A stretch of 64,000 bases of DNA, taken from the NCBI GenBank assembly GCA_947626435.1, contig CANQSB010000002.1, positions 62,001-126,000 of the forward strand, read 5' to 3'. The position numbers and the translations under genes were made by a program. The notes beneath the pieces are model-generated. The model was not told the DNA's origin. It did no database searches and saw only the letters and a list, made by a program, of their open reading frames with translations. This DNA is from an uncultured Lachnospiraceae bacterium (GTDB taxonomy: Bacteria; Bacillota; Clostridia; Lachnospirales; Lachnospiraceae). Positions 34,602 to 42,320 of this stretch are shown piece by piece (position 1 is the stretch's first letter; each line of letters opens with the position of its first letter).

Positions 34602-34827
34602 ATTCATCACTGTCGTCAGGGCTCTTTCTGTCAGGCAGTCTCTCAATGCAGAACATCAAAAGCCAAGCCAGTATCGGAATAGCAATAATCCCGAAAAACA
34701 GTCCGAAAAACCTGTTTCCTGCTTCGCCGCTGTCAGCCAGAAACGCGGAAACAACATATGCGATAATCAAAGCGGCAATAGCCGCAAGCGCGATTATAGC
34801 CACAAGCCTTTTCATATTTTTTTTCAT
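34594..34827 (-). CDS. Small two-helix membrane protein, convergent to the kinase gene
   Basis: The 77-residue protein reads MKKNMKRLVAIIALAAIAAL at the start, with one helix at about residues 7-29 and another at about 40-62 (GLFFGIIAIPILAWLLMF), and a charged tail DRKSPDDSDESK. On the minus strand AACGGAGGAATTTT precedes the ATG, and a promoter (TTGCAT, 17 bp, TATAAT) lies at 34920-34948. It overlaps the kinase 3' end by 8 bp. I do not recognise the family; it may be an independent stress or immunity peptide. Confidence 0.75.
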   Translation of the reverse strand: MKKNMKRLVAIIALAAIAALIIAYVVSAFLADSGEAGNRFFGLFFGIIAIPILAWLLMFCIERLPDRKSPDDSDESK

Positions 34828-34919
34828 AAAATTCCTCCGTTGCGTTTAAAACCAGACAGATATTTGTAAAATCCTATTAAAACCAAAATCAAACTGAATA
34901 ATGCTCCAAATTAAATAAA

Positions 34920-34948
34920 ATTATAATAATAATTTGCAATAAATGCAA
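34920..34948 (-). promoter_or_regulatory. Minus-strand promoter of the small membrane protein
   Basis: Read on the minus strand, TTGCAT (34943-34948) and TATAAT (34920-34925) have a 17-bp spacer, with a ~85-base leader before the start codon at 34827. Confidence 0.65.
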
Positions 34949-34957
34949 GCGTTCCCT

Positions 34958-34986
34958 TTGACTTTCTGCAAACTTTGTAATATACT
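34958..34986 (+). promoter_or_regulatory. Promoter of the SEC-C gene
   Basis: TTGACT (34958-34963) and TATACT (34981-34986) have a 17-bp spacer. The leader of about 200 bases contains palindromic element A. This promoter is back-to-back with the minus-strand promoter at 34920-34948. Confidence 0.7.
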
Positions 34987-35040
34987 ATTTACAGTTCGCT
35001 GTATTAGTACGGCGATTGATAATAGGCGTTTGCTAAACTT

Positions 35041-35165
35041 TATTCAATAACGTAGAGTTTGGGTGAAATATACAAAATAAGCGACGATTCGCATCGCGCA
35101 CCAAGTCGCGTTTTTGTATATTTCGCACAAACTCGGACGGTTGAAAACACGTTTCGCATTGCCTA
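35041..35165 (+). repeat. Palindromic element, copy A
   Basis: Inner arms 35055-35084 (GAGTTTGGGTGAAATATAC...) and 35105-35134 are near-perfect complements around a ~20-base centre rich in CG. The outer left end TATTCAATAACGTAG and outer right end through TTGCCTA match copy B in reverse orientation. The element ends 31 bp before the SEC-C start codon. Confidence 0.75.
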
Positions 35166-35195
35166 CGATTGATAACAACGAAAGGATGTAAAAGT

Positions 35196-35714
35196 ATGTC
35201 AGAGAAAAATACATTATTAGACCAGTGGAGAGCAATGGCGTATAACGAGCAGACCGATAAAAACCAGCTCCAGAAGCTTTGGATTGATTATTTTCAGAAA
35301 GAAAAGGAAATTTATCAGCAGCTTTTGACAAACCCTGATGAGGAAGTAAAGGGCACTGTAAAGGAGCTTGCTGAAAAATATAATATCGACATTATGACGA
35401 TGACGGGCTTTCTTGACGGCATAAATGAGAGCTTGAAGACTCCAAACCCTATCGAGGAGATGGACGAGGACACGCAGGTAAGCCTTGCGTTTGACAAGGA
35501 GCTGCTTTATAAAAATATGGTAGCGGCAGAGGCGGACTGGCTCTATAATCTTGAGGAGTGGCATCCGATTTTTGACGAGGACAAGCGTAAAGCGCTTTAC
35601 AAGGAGCAGAAATCGTCTACGACTATAGTAAAGGAAGCCAAAATTTATCCAAACGACCCTTGCCCTTGCGGCAGCGGCAAGAAGTACAAGAAATGCTGTG
35701 GAAAAAATAAATAA
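35196..35714 (+). CDS. SEC-C motif protein of unknown function
   Basis: The 172-residue cytosolic protein ends in a SEC-C zinc motif, [17 protein letters not shown]. The rest is helical and acidic, starting [20 protein letters not shown], with [20 protein letters not shown] in the middle. SEC-C motifs bind zinc and often mediate interaction with SecB, ribosome or other partners. ATG 35196 follows AAAGGATG. It has its own promoter and a long structured leader. The family is widespread in Lachnospiraceae but, to my knowledge, uncharacterised. Confidence 0.85.
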   Translation: MSEKNTLLDQWRAMAYNEQTDKNQLQKLWIDYFQKEKEIYQQLLTNPDEEVKGTVKELAEKYNIDIMTMTGFLDGINESLKTPNPIEEMDEDTQVSLAFDKELLYKNMVAAEADWLYNLEEWHPIFDEDKRKALYKEQKSSTTIVKEAKIYPNDPCPCGSGKKYKKCCGKNK

Positions 35715-35733
35715 AAATTTACAGAAAAACCTC

Positions 35734-35762
35734 TTTACAATATGATTTTTTAGGGATAAAAT
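35734..35762 (+). promoter_or_regulatory. Promoter of the T-box leader
   Basis: TTTACA (35734-35739) and TAAAAT (35757-35762) have a 17-bp spacer. Transcription would begin near 35769, just before the T-box stem I. Confidence 0.65.
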
Positions 35763-35768
35763 AGCTCT

Positions 35769-36050
35769 ATAAATCAAAGAATAAAGATAACACGATGACG
35801 AGACGAGTAAAATATTGGAGCGTATCAGAGAGGGACGCGCGGCGTGTCTGTGTGGTTGACATCAGGCGTGCCGATGCTGGAAGCGTCCTTGCGCAAGATA
35901 TTTGAAAACCACCTCTGAGCGGCTTTAATCAAGCCCGTTGATTACGTTATAATCATGAGTGGTCTGTGCGTTAGTTTTAGCGCAGGCAAGCAGGGTGGAA
36001 CCGCGGTAATTCGTCCCATGCATTACGGTAAGTAGTGTATGGGATTTTTT
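35769..36050 (+). ncRNA. T-box leader, probable tRNA-Thr sensor
   Basis: The conserved T-box AGGGTGGAACCGCGG is at 35992-36006. Stem I starts near 35790 with a GA-rich kink-turn-like segment (GATGACGAGACGAGTA), then CAGAGAGGGA. The specifier region GAAAACCACCTCTGAG (35904-35919) presents ACC, a threonine codon, at 35908-35910. The terminator (36014-36050) competes with the antiterminator. Uncharged tRNA-Thr would allow readthrough. The next aminoacyl-tRNA synthetase gene is thrS, 560 bp after the terminator. Confidence 0.88.
36014..36050 (+). terminator. T-box-controlled terminator
   Basis: TCCCATGCAT (36014-36023) pairs with GTGTATGGGA (36035-36044), followed by TTTTTT. Its left arm follows the T-box sequence directly, the classical attenuation layout. 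Confidence 0.85.
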
Positions 36051-36084
36051 AGTTTATGGCAAGAAAAAAACGTATTATGTTGTT

Positions 36085-36235
36085 AGACAATTGAAAAATA
36101 TGTTCTAAACCGTCCGAATTTAGTCAAAATATATAAAAATCGCGTCAATGTACCGTATCACAGATACAGTACATGAGCGCTGCGCGAGACGCCGCTTATT
36201 TTATATATTTTGCCTAAATTCTATGTTGTCGAATA
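36085..36235 (-). repeat. Palindromic element, copy B
   Basis: Inner arms run from GAATTTAGTCAAAATATATA (start 36117) to its complement TATATATTTTGCCTAAATTC (end ~36221), around a CG-rich centre. The left flank AGACAATTG... to CCGTCCGAATTT matches the reverse complement of copies A and C, and the right flank CTATGTTGTCGAATA matches the reversed left end of copy A. It lies between the T-box terminator and a small gene, ending 43 bp before that gene's start. Confidence 0.75.
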
Positions 36236-36277
36236 GAGTTTTGCAAATATTTAATGAGTTGAAAGGAGAAAAAAAGA

Positions 36278-36493
36278 ATGGAAGAAATAGTAAAAGAGTT
36301 AAATGAAAAAACGGCAAATTGTACTGCATATTTGCTGCCGGCACTTTGCTTTGTGCTGGGGGTATTGATTGGCTTTGTTTTGTCGCCGATTAAGAGTGGG
36401 AAGGTAAGTATATTCAGCGGCAATAGCATAGGCTCAGGCAATCGCATGGATATAACTGGAAATAAGTCGGATAAAGCTAGAAATAATAACTAA
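36278..36493 (+). CDS. Small single-pass membrane protein upstream of thrS
   Basis: The 71-residue protein has one helix, AYLLPALCFVLGVLIGFVLS (about 19-38), and a glycine/serine/asparagine-rich tail. TTGAAAGGAGAAAAAAAG precedes the ATG, a good ribosome site. It is placed between the T-box leader and thrS, so T-box readthrough would also express it. A tiny frame of 29 codons (36496-36585) follows without a ribosome site and is probably not real. I do not recognise the family. Confidence 0.65.
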   Translation: MEEIVKELNEKTANCTAYLLPALCFVLGVLIGFVLSPIKSGKVSIFSGNSIGSGNRMDITGNKSDKARNNN

Positions 36494-36609
36494 TTATGCC
36501 TGAAAATGCAAAAGTGGTGAATATGTCATTTGCAAAGCAGCGGAAATATAATAAAAATGCTGATGACAGTAATATCAGCCGTTAAATCGGTGGAATTGGA
36601 GGAGAAGAA

Positions 36610-38568
36610 ATGAAGATTAAATTAAAAGATGGTTCGGTAAAGGAGTACGGCGAGGCTAAATCAATAATAGACATAGCCTCTGGCATAAGCGAGGGGCTTG
36701 CGCGCGTGGCATGTGCGGGCGAGGTTGACGGAGAGCTTATGGATTTGAGGACAGTGCTTGACAAGGACTGCGAGCTAAATATTATTACGGCGACAGACCC
36801 AAAAGCATTAAAGGTAATACGTCATACTGCGTCGCACATACTTGCGGAGGCGGTAAAACGCCTTTTCCCAAATGCGAAGGTTACAATAGGACCTGCGATT
36901 GAGGACGGCTTTTATTATGATTTCGACTCAGAGCCGTTTTCAAGGGAGGACTTGGACAGGATTGAGGCCGAGATGAAGAAAATCATCAAGGAAGGGCATG
37001 AAATCACGCGCTTTACCCTGCCAAGGCAAGAGGCGGTCAAATTTATGGAGGAAAAAGGCGAGCCTTATAAGGTGGAGCTTATCCAGGATTTGCCGGAGGA
37101 TGCCGAGATAAGCTTTTATGACCAGGGTGGTTTTGTAGACTTGTGCGCGGGGCCTCATCTGATGAGTACAAAGGGAGTAAAGGCGTTTAAGCTTACTTCG
37201 TCTTCAATGGCATACTGGAGGGGCGACTCAAACAAGGCGCGCCTGCAGCGCATTTACGGCACGGCTTTCAACAAAAAGGAGGAGCTTGCCGAGCATCTTG
37301 AAAAGCTGGAGGACGCAAAACGCCGCGACCACAATAAGCTTGGGCGCGAGATGGAGCTTTTCACGACGGTGGACGTTATCGGTCAGGGACTTCCGCTTCT
37401 GATGCCAAAGGGCGCTAAAATCATACAGAAAATGCAGCGCTGGATAGAGGATCTGGAGGACAACGAGTGGGGCTACATCAGGACAAAGACGCCGCTTATG
37501 GCAAAGAGCGACTTGTACAAGATTTCTGGGCATTGGGATCATTACAAGGAAGGAATGTTCGTGATGGGCGATGAGGAGACGGACAAGGAGGTTTTAGCGC
37601 TGCGCCCTATGACGTGTCCTTTCCAATATTATGTGTACAAGGCGACGCAGCATTCTTATAGGGATCTGCCGCTGCGTTATAGTGAGACGTCTACGCTTTT
37701 CAGAAATGAGGATTCGGGCGAGATGCATGGGCTTACGAGAGTGCGCCAGTTTACTATTTCCGAGGGACATTTAATCGTGCGCCCCGACCAGATGGTGGAG
37801 GAGTTTAAGGGCTGCCTTGCGCTTGCAAGGTATTGTCTGAAGACGCTTGGCGTGGAAGAGGATGTGACGTATCATCTTTCAAAATGGGATCCGAATAACC
37901 GCAAGAAATACATCGGAGAGCCAGAGGTATGGGAGCAGACGGAGCAGCATATCAGGGATATTCTGACAGAGCTTGAAATCCCGTTTGTCGAGGACGTGGG
38001 CGAGGCGGCATTTTACGGACCGAAGGTTGACATTAATGCGAAGAATGTGTACGGCAAAGAGGACACTATGATCACGATTCAGTGGGACGCCCTGATTGCC
38101 GAGCAGTTTGATATGTACTTTATCGACCAGAACGGCGACAAGGTGCGCCCGTACATTATCCATAGGACATCAATGGGGTGCTATGAGAGGACGCTTGCAT
38201 GGCTTATCGAAAAGTATGCGGGCAAGTTCCCGACATGGCTGTGCCCTGAACAGGTGAGAGTGCTTCCTATTTCAGATAAGTATGAGGCGTATGCCGAGGA
38301 GGTAAGGAAGGAGCTTGCAAAGGCGGGAATAAGCGCGACATGCGACAGTCGCTCTGAAAAGATAGGCTTCAAGATACGCGAGGCAAGGCTTGACAAGCTG
38401 CCGTATATGCTTGTCGTAGGGCAGCAGGAGGAGGAAAACCACACTGTGTCAGTCCGCAGCCGCTTTGAGGGCGACGAGGGCGCAAAGAGCCTTGACAGCT
38501 TTATCGCGGCGGTGTGCGAGGAGATAAGGAACAAGACTATCAGGAAAGAGAATGTGCAGGGCGAATAA
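36610..38568 (+). CDS. thrS: Threonyl-tRNA synthetase
   Basis: The 652-residue class II synthetase charges tRNA-Thr. The N-terminal TGS domain (1-60) is followed by the editing domain with HTASHILAEAVKRLFP and the HxxxC-type FVDLCAGPHLMSTKGV segment. The catalytic core has the zinc Cys in ALRPMTCPFQ, the RNEDSGEMHGLTRVRQF motif and PYIIHRTSMGCYERTLAW; the anticodon-binding domain follows (PTWLCPEQVRVLP). TTGGAGGAGAAGAA precedes the ATG. It is expected to be T-box controlled but lies far from the leader; a weak promoter (ATGTCA, 18 bp, TATAAT at 36547-36552) may also serve it. Confidence 0.97.
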   Translation: MKIKLKDGSVKEYGEAKSIIDIASGISEGLARVACAGEVDGELMDLRTVLDKDCELNIITATDPKALKVIRHTASHILAEAVKRLFPNAKVTIGPAIEDGFYYDFDSEPFSREDLDRIEAEMKKIIKEGHEITRFTLPRQEAVKFMEEKGEPYKVELIQDLPEDAEISFYDQGGFVDLCAGPHLMSTKGVKAFKLTSSSMAYWRGDSNKARLQRIYGTAFNKKEELAEHLEKLEDAKRRDHNKLGREMELFTTVDVIGQGLPLLMPKGAKIIQKMQRWIEDLEDNEWGYIRTKTPLMAKSDLYKISGHWDHYKEGMFVMGDEETDKEVLALRPMTCPFQYYVYKATQHSYRDLPLRYSETSTLFRNEDSGEMHGLTRVRQFTISEGHLIVRPDQMVEEFKGCLALARYCLKTLGVEEDVTYHLSKWDPNNRKKYIGEPEVWEQTEQHIRDILTELEIPFVEDVGEAAFYGPKVDINAKNVYGKEDTMITIQWDALIAEQFDMYFIDQNGDKVRPYIIHRTSMGCYERTLAWLIEKYAGKFPTWLCPEQVRVLPISDKYEAYAEEVRKELAKAGISATCDSRSEKIGFKIREARLDKLPYMLVVGQQEEENHTVSVRSRFEGDEGAKSLDSFIAAVCEEIRNKTIRKENVQGE

Positions 38569-38689
38569 GCGGCAATCTGATGTAAATTTTTGAAAATTAA
38601 AATTATTGAAATGGCGCATACTAAATTTCGGCGCGGGCATACTATTTGCAGGTTCATCTTTTGGACTTAAACATAGGAGCTGTGGCAGC

Positions 38690-38733
38690 GCGGCGCTCAC
38701 TGCTCTTATGCAAAAACGCCGCGCAGAAATGAG
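38690..38733 (+). other. GC-rich hairpin upstream of the DUF1540 gene
   Basis: GCGCGGCG (near 38690) and CGCCGCGC (near 38733) are complementary over 8 bp with a ~25-base loop, just before the DUF1540 start. It lacks a T run, so it is not a terminator. Confidence 0.4.
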
Positions 38734-38740
38734 GTATGCC

Positions 38741-39058
38741 ATGACAAATTTAAACTGTGGAGCCGTAAGCTGTTCTTATAATAAGGACAAATGCTGCTGC
38801 AAGGGAGATATTCAGGTAGGCGGCAAGCATGCCAGCGACTGTGAGAATACGTGCTGTGAGAGCTTTCACAAGCGAAGCGGCGACGTGTACACGAGCGCGA
38901 TTTCCCATCCAAGCCCTACGATAAGCATTGACTGCGAGGTGGCAAAGTGCATATATAATGCGGACTACCGCTGCAGCGCGGAGCATGTGGACATCAAGGG
39001 CAGCAACGCGGACACAAGCCGCGACACGATATGCGCTACTTTCCGCGAGAAGATATAG
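38741..39058 (+). CDS. DUF1540-type cysteine-rich protein
   Basis: The 105-residue protein holds two cysteine-rich repeats, NCGAVSCSYNKDKCCCKG and DCEVAKCIYNADYRCSAE, each followed by a conserved C-x-T-F or C-x-S-F element near CCESFHKR and ICATFREKI. This matches the DUF1540 family, putative small metal-binding proteins of spore-formers with unknown role. ATG 38741 is used because the upstream in-frame extension (from 38606) is atypical and GAGG lies nearby. A long AT-rich gap follows. Confidence 0.8.
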   Translation: MTNLNCGAVSCSYNKDKCCCKGDIQVGGKHASDCENTCCESFHKRSGDVYTSAISHPSPTISIDCEVAKCIYNADYRCSAEHVDIKGSNADTSRDTICATFREKI

Positions 39059-39237
39059 TGGCGTTGGCGATGGAATCAATGTATAAATAAATTGGGCAAA
39101 GGATATATGAAAAGAAGTCAGTATCGTGTGGCTGGCTTCTTTTTATTTTTTTGTTTTGGGATAGGCGGAGGCATCTGATGTGTTGTTATGATTTCTATTT
39201 TGAATTTCAAATAATCTGAAAATATAGAAAAAAGCAG

Positions 39238-39266
39238 TTGACAAGAGCCGGATACTGTGCTAAATT
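39238..39266 (+). promoter_or_regulatory. Promoter of infC-rpmI-rplT
   Basis: TTGACA (39238-39243) and TAAATT (39261-39266) have a 17-bp spacer. The transcript leader is about 225 bases. Confidence 0.75.
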
Positions 39267-39272
39267 ATTAAT

Positions 39273-39428
39273 GTTTGAAGCAGAGTATCCGCTCTCACCC
39301 TATGGCGATTGGGCTTATAGGCGTTAATAGTTTTTAAGGCTTTATGTCTTTGTACGGATTTATTTTGGTACGGGGCATTTTGGGTTTATGGAATTAAGCG
39401 GATAGTTATGCTGTCCGCTTTTTATTTT
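39273..39428 (+). ncRNA. L20-type leader with attenuator terminator
   Basis: The ~220-base leader between the promoter and infC contains GCTCTCACCCTATGGCG followed by a complementary ATAGGCG, and an intrinsic terminator (AAGCGGATAG pairing with CTGTCCGCTT, then T run) at 39396-39428, well before the start codon. In Firmicutes such leaders bind ribosomal protein L20 to control infC-rpmI-rplT by premature termination. I recognise the position and logic, not every conserved base of the motif. Confidence 0.7.
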
Positions 39429-39495
39429 TATATTATAAACTTATCGACTGACGGAGAGTATCGTCAGGTGACGCTTTAATGGAGGTGTAAAGGTT

Positions 39496-40002
39496 ATTAG
39501 CGATTTAATGATTAACGAACAGATTAGGGACAGGGAAGTACGTGTTATAGGAGAGAATGGTGAACAGCTTGGCATTATGTCCCCCAGAGATGCTATGAGA
39601 CTTGCAGAGGAGGCAGGCGTTGATTTGGTTAAGATAGCGCCCACTGCGAAGCCGCCCGTATGCAAGCTTGTAGATTACGGCAAGTATAGATACGAGCAGG
39701 CAAGAAAAGAAAAGGAAGCCAAGAAAAAGCAGAAGATTATCGACGTGAAAGAAATCCGTTTATCTCCAAACATTGACACTAATGACTTAAACACCAAGAT
39801 AAACGCTGCCCGCAAATTTCTCACTAAAGGCGACAAGGTCAAGGTGACATTGCGTTTCAGAGGGCGCGAGATGGCGCATATGCAGAACAGCAAGCATATT
39901 CTTGTCGATTTCGGCGAGAGCCTGAGCGACATCGCGGTTGTCGAGAAGGAGCCTAAGGTAGAGGGCAGGAGCATGACAATGTTTTTAGCTGAAAAGAAAT
40001 AG
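39496..40002 (+). CDS. infC: Translation initiation factor IF-3, probable AUU start
   Basis: The product is 168 residues when begun at ATT 39496. GGAGGTG (39481-39487) lies 8 bases before this ATT, whereas the first ATG (39508) would be 20 bases away. Homologues commonly carry the sequence (M)ISDLMINEQIR, and AUU starts on infC are known from autoregulation of IF-3. IF-3 blocks 50S joining and proofreads initiation. Visible motifs include GIMSPRDAMRLAEEAGVDLV, PPVCKLVDYGKYRYEQ and KEIRLSPNIDTNDLNTK. It heads the rpmI-rplT operon. Confidence 0.95.
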   Translation: MSDLMINEQIRDREVRVIGENGEQLGIMSPRDAMRLAEEAGVDLVKIAPTAKPPVCKLVDYGKYRYEQARKEKEAKKKQKIIDVKEIRLSPNIDTNDLNTKINAARKFLTKGDKVKVTLRFRGREMAHMQNSKHILVDFGESLSDIAVVEKEPKVEGRSMTMFLAEKK

Positions 40003-40047
40003 GTCAGTTAAAAGATAGAAATTTATAATGTTTAGGAGGAATCAGTT

Positions 40048-40245
40048 ATGCCAAAAATGAAAACCAATAGAGCTGCTGCAAAGCGCTTTAAAGCAACAGG
40101 AACAGGTAAATTAAAAAGGGCTAAAGCTTACAAGAGCCATATCTTAACAAAGAAGTCTACAAAGAGAAAGAGAAATCTCAGGAAAACGGCTATTACGGAC
40201 GCTACAAACGTTAAGAATATGAAGAAGCTTCTGCCGTATTTATAA
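40048..40245 (+). CDS. rpmI: 50S ribosomal protein L35
   Basis: The 65-residue basic protein starts [20 protein letters not shown] and continues [20 protein letters not shown], the L35 signature. It lies between infC and rplT in the canonical order, preceded by TTAGGAGGAATCAGTT. Full length. Confidence 0.97.
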   Translation: MPKMKTNRAAAKRFKATGTGKLKRAKAYKSHILTKKSTKRKRNLRKTAITDATNVKNMKKLLPYL

Positions 40246-40283
40246 TAGGCGGCAGGACAAGCATTTGTTAGGAGGAATGGAAA

Positions 40284-40640
40284 ATGGCAAGAATTAAAGG
40301 CGGCATGAACGCAAAAAAGAAGCATAAAAGAGTATTGAAGCTCGCGAAGGGCTACAGGGGAGCAAGGTCTAAGCAGTACAGAGTGGCTAAACAGTCAGTT
40401 ATGAGAGCGTTGGCATCATCTTATGCAGGAAGAAAAGAGAGAAAGCGTCAGTTCAGGCGTTTGTGGATTGCGCGTATTAACGCTGCGGCAAGGATGAACG
40501 GCATCTCTTACAGCCGGATGATGCATGGTTTAAAGCTTGCAGGCGTTGAAATCAACAGGAAAATGCTTGCAGAGCTTGCTGTAAATGACGCAGAAGGCTT
40601 TAAGACGCTTGCGGAGCTTGCAAAGAGCAAGGTTGCGTAA
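40284..40640 (+). CDS. rplT: 50S ribosomal protein L20
   Basis: The 118-residue protein starts [20 protein letters not shown] and contains [20 protein letters not shown] and [21 protein letters not shown]20 is needed for early 50S assembly and represses its own operon through the leader upstream of infC. TTAGGAGGAATGG precedes the ATG. A strong terminator follows 28 bp after the stop. Confidence 0.97.
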   Translation: MARIKGGMNAKKKHKRVLKLAKGYRGARSKQYRVAKQSVMRALASSYAGRKERKRQFRRLWIARINAAARMNGISYSRMMHGLKLAGVEINRKMLAELAVNDAEGFKTLAELAKSKVA

Positions 40641-40667
40641 GGCAATTCCATAATAAATGATGCAAAC

Positions 40668-40693
40668 AAAAAAGGGGATTATCCCCTTTTTTT
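40668..40693 (+). terminator. Intrinsic terminator after rplT
   Basis: AAAAAAAGGGGAT pairs with ATCCCCTTTTTTT, a tight stem with an A-rich left and T-rich right side, so it could work in both directions. Confidence 0.9.
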
Positions 40694-40793
40694 GTTGTTT
40701 AAACCCTAGCGGTGATTCTGCACAAGGCTCATAAGGTATGTGGCGATGCTTTGTCAAAATTTTTATTTGCGATATAAAAGCAATGCAAAAGCC

Positions 40794-40822
40794 GCATATT
40801 TTTATTTTTGCTGCCATATATT
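40794..40822 (+). promoter_or_regulatory. Sigma-E-type promoter of the spoIIIA operon
   Basis: GCATATT (40794-40800) matches the sigma-E -35 consensus and CATATATT (40815-40822) the -10, with a 14-bp spacer. Transcription would start near 40830, after the first in-frame ATG at 40828, which supports the GTG start at 40849. Confidence 0.75.
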
Positions 40823-40848
40823 GAGATATGGACAAGGAGGCGGGGATT

Positions 40849-41793
40849 GTGGCGTTGTCAAAATCGGATAAGCTTTTAAATTTTTTCCCTGAAAATATGA
40901 GGGCGGAGTGGGAACGGTACAACTTTGATTTTAACGATGTGCGCGAGGTGAGGCTTCGCGTCAACCAGCCTGTGCGCGTGCTGTGCGACAGGGAGATAAG
41001 ACTGGCAATGGTGTATGGCGAGCGCGATATGGAAGAAATATTCAGGTATTTGTGCCATGACTCGGTATACGCGTATGAGGAGGAGCGCAAGCAGGGTTAT
41101 ATAATGGCGGATGGCGGGCATAGAATAGGCATTACGGGCGAGCTGGCGGCGTTGGAAAACGGCCGTTTTATAGCCAAGTACATACGATACATAAATATAA
41201 GGCTTGCGCATGAGCATAAGAGCATAGCGGAAGGGATAATCGATTATGTATGCGAGGCTGGGAGCGGGCAGCCGCTCAATACGCTTATAGTTTCGCCGCC
41301 CGGGCTTGGCAAGACTACACTGCTGAGAGATACAATACGCCTGTTATCTAATGGCGTTGGGGATTTTGGCGGCTGCAATGTAGGCGTCGTGGACGAGCGG
41401 GGGGAGATAGCGGGCGCGTACAGAGGGAGCGCGCTTTTGGACTGCGGAGAGAGGACGGATGTCATAACGGGCGGAAACAAGCGGCAGGGAATATCAATAC
41501 TTGTCAGAACTTTTGCGCCGAGGGTCATTGCCATAGATGAGATTGGCGGAGAGCCTGATGCACAGTCGATTTTTTATGCGGGCGTGAGTGGCTGCGGAGT
41601 AATTGCGACAGCGCATGGGCGGTCACTCGACGATGTGAAGAAAAAGCGAGAGCTTACCTGTCTGTTTGAGCAGAATATATTTAAAAGGTTTATTTTGATT
41701 TCGGCGGGGAGCGGGACGTCCCGCTATGCGAGCATATATGATGAGAGGGGAAATGAGCTGTGTGGCAGAAAGCTTTTGCGGGCATATGCGTGA
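40849..41793 (+). CDS. spoIIIAA: Stage III sporulation protein AA (ATPase)
   Basis: The 314-residue secretion-type ATPase of the SpoIIIA-SpoIIQ feeding channel acts on the mother-cell side of the forespore. Walker A is SPPGLGKTT, followed by LRDTIRLLS, NVGVVDERGEIAG and VIAIDEIGG (Walker B). The start is GTG 40849 because AAGGAGG lies at 40834-40840, 8 bases upstream; the in-frame ATG at 40828 precedes this site and probably the transcription start. It overlaps spoIIIAB by 34 bp. Confidence 0.95.
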   Translation: MALSKSDKLLNFFPENMRAEWERYNFDFNDVREVRLRVNQPVRVLCDREIRLAMVYGERDMEEIFRYLCHDSVYAYEEERKQGYIMADGGHRIGITGELAALENGRFIAKYIRYINIRLAHEHKSIAEGIIDYVCEAGSGQPLNTLIVSPPGLGKTTLLRDTIRLLSNGVGDFGGCNVGVVDERGEIAGAYRGSALLDCGERTDVITGGNKRQGISILVRTFAPRVIAIDEIGGEPDAQSIFYAGVSGCGVIATAHGRSLDDVKKKRELTCLFEQNIFKRFILISAGSGTSRYASIYDERGNELCGRKLLRAYA

Positions 41794-42281
41794 TGACGGG
41801 GGCGTTTGGCTTTGGATATGCGCTCTGTCAGGAAATGAACAATGTGTTATTTAATTTTAAAGAACAAAAACGGTTGTTACTTTATATAATAAACGGGATA
41901 TCATTTATGCATATGCCTATGGAGGAAATTCTGCGCACTTCAGGCGATCGGCTGAAAGAGCCTTACAGGGCGTTTGCGTCGAAGATAGCGGAGCGCATGG
42001 GGCAAAGAAGCGGCAAAGCGCTTTATGAAATATGGCAGGATGAGGTAAGGCTATTGCAGAAAAGCGGTCAATGTCCCAAGGCAGCTGCGGCAACACTTTT
42101 GCGGATAGGCGAGAGCTTTGGCTGTGAGGGGGACAAGATGCAGATTGATGCGCTGCGGCTGATAGAGGCGGAGCTTGCCGACGAGATAGATAACAGGACG
42201 CATGAAAATGAAGACAAGGAAAAGCTGATAAGGACTTTGAGCGTGCTTGCGGGACTTTTCTGCGTAGTGCTTTTTATATAA
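41760..42281 (+). CDS. spoIIIAB: Stage III sporulation protein AB
   Basis: The 173-residue protein has hydrophobic ends (residues ~4-22 and 157-173) around a helical body, with NGISFMHMPMEEILRTSGDR and EADRLRL-like RLIEAELADEID segments. It is the GspF-like membrane partner of SpoIIIAA. GTG 41760 follows GAGAGGGGAAATGAGCT and lies 34 bp inside the spoIIIAA 3' end, an overlap common in this operon. Confidence 0.92.
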   Translation: MWQKAFAGICVMTGAFGFGYALCQEMNNVLFNFKEQKRLLLYIINGISFMHMPMEEILRTSGDRLKEPYRAFASKIAERMGQRSGKALYEIWQDEVRLLQKSGQCPKAAAATLLRIGESFGCEGDKMQIDALRLIEAELADEIDNRTHENEDKEKLIRTLSVLAGLFCVVLFI

Positions 42282-42320
42282 TAACGGCGTTTTTCGAGAC
42301 TGATGCAAATGGGGGATATT

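Larger units (their letters stand above)
39059..39495. other. 437-bp gap between DUF1540 gene and infC
   Basis: The first ~180 bases (39059-39237) are AT-rich with a T-rich hairpin-like stretch near 39110-39150 (AAAAGAAGTCA and TGGCTTCTTTTTATT), probably a terminator for the DUF1540 gene. The remainder is the infC promoter, L20-type leader and terminator described separately. No further coding frame is supported. Confidence 0.6.

Noticed and set aside
36496-36585. 29-codon frame after the small membrane gene
   Set aside because: No ribosome site and no recognisable product; probably untranslated leader of thrS.
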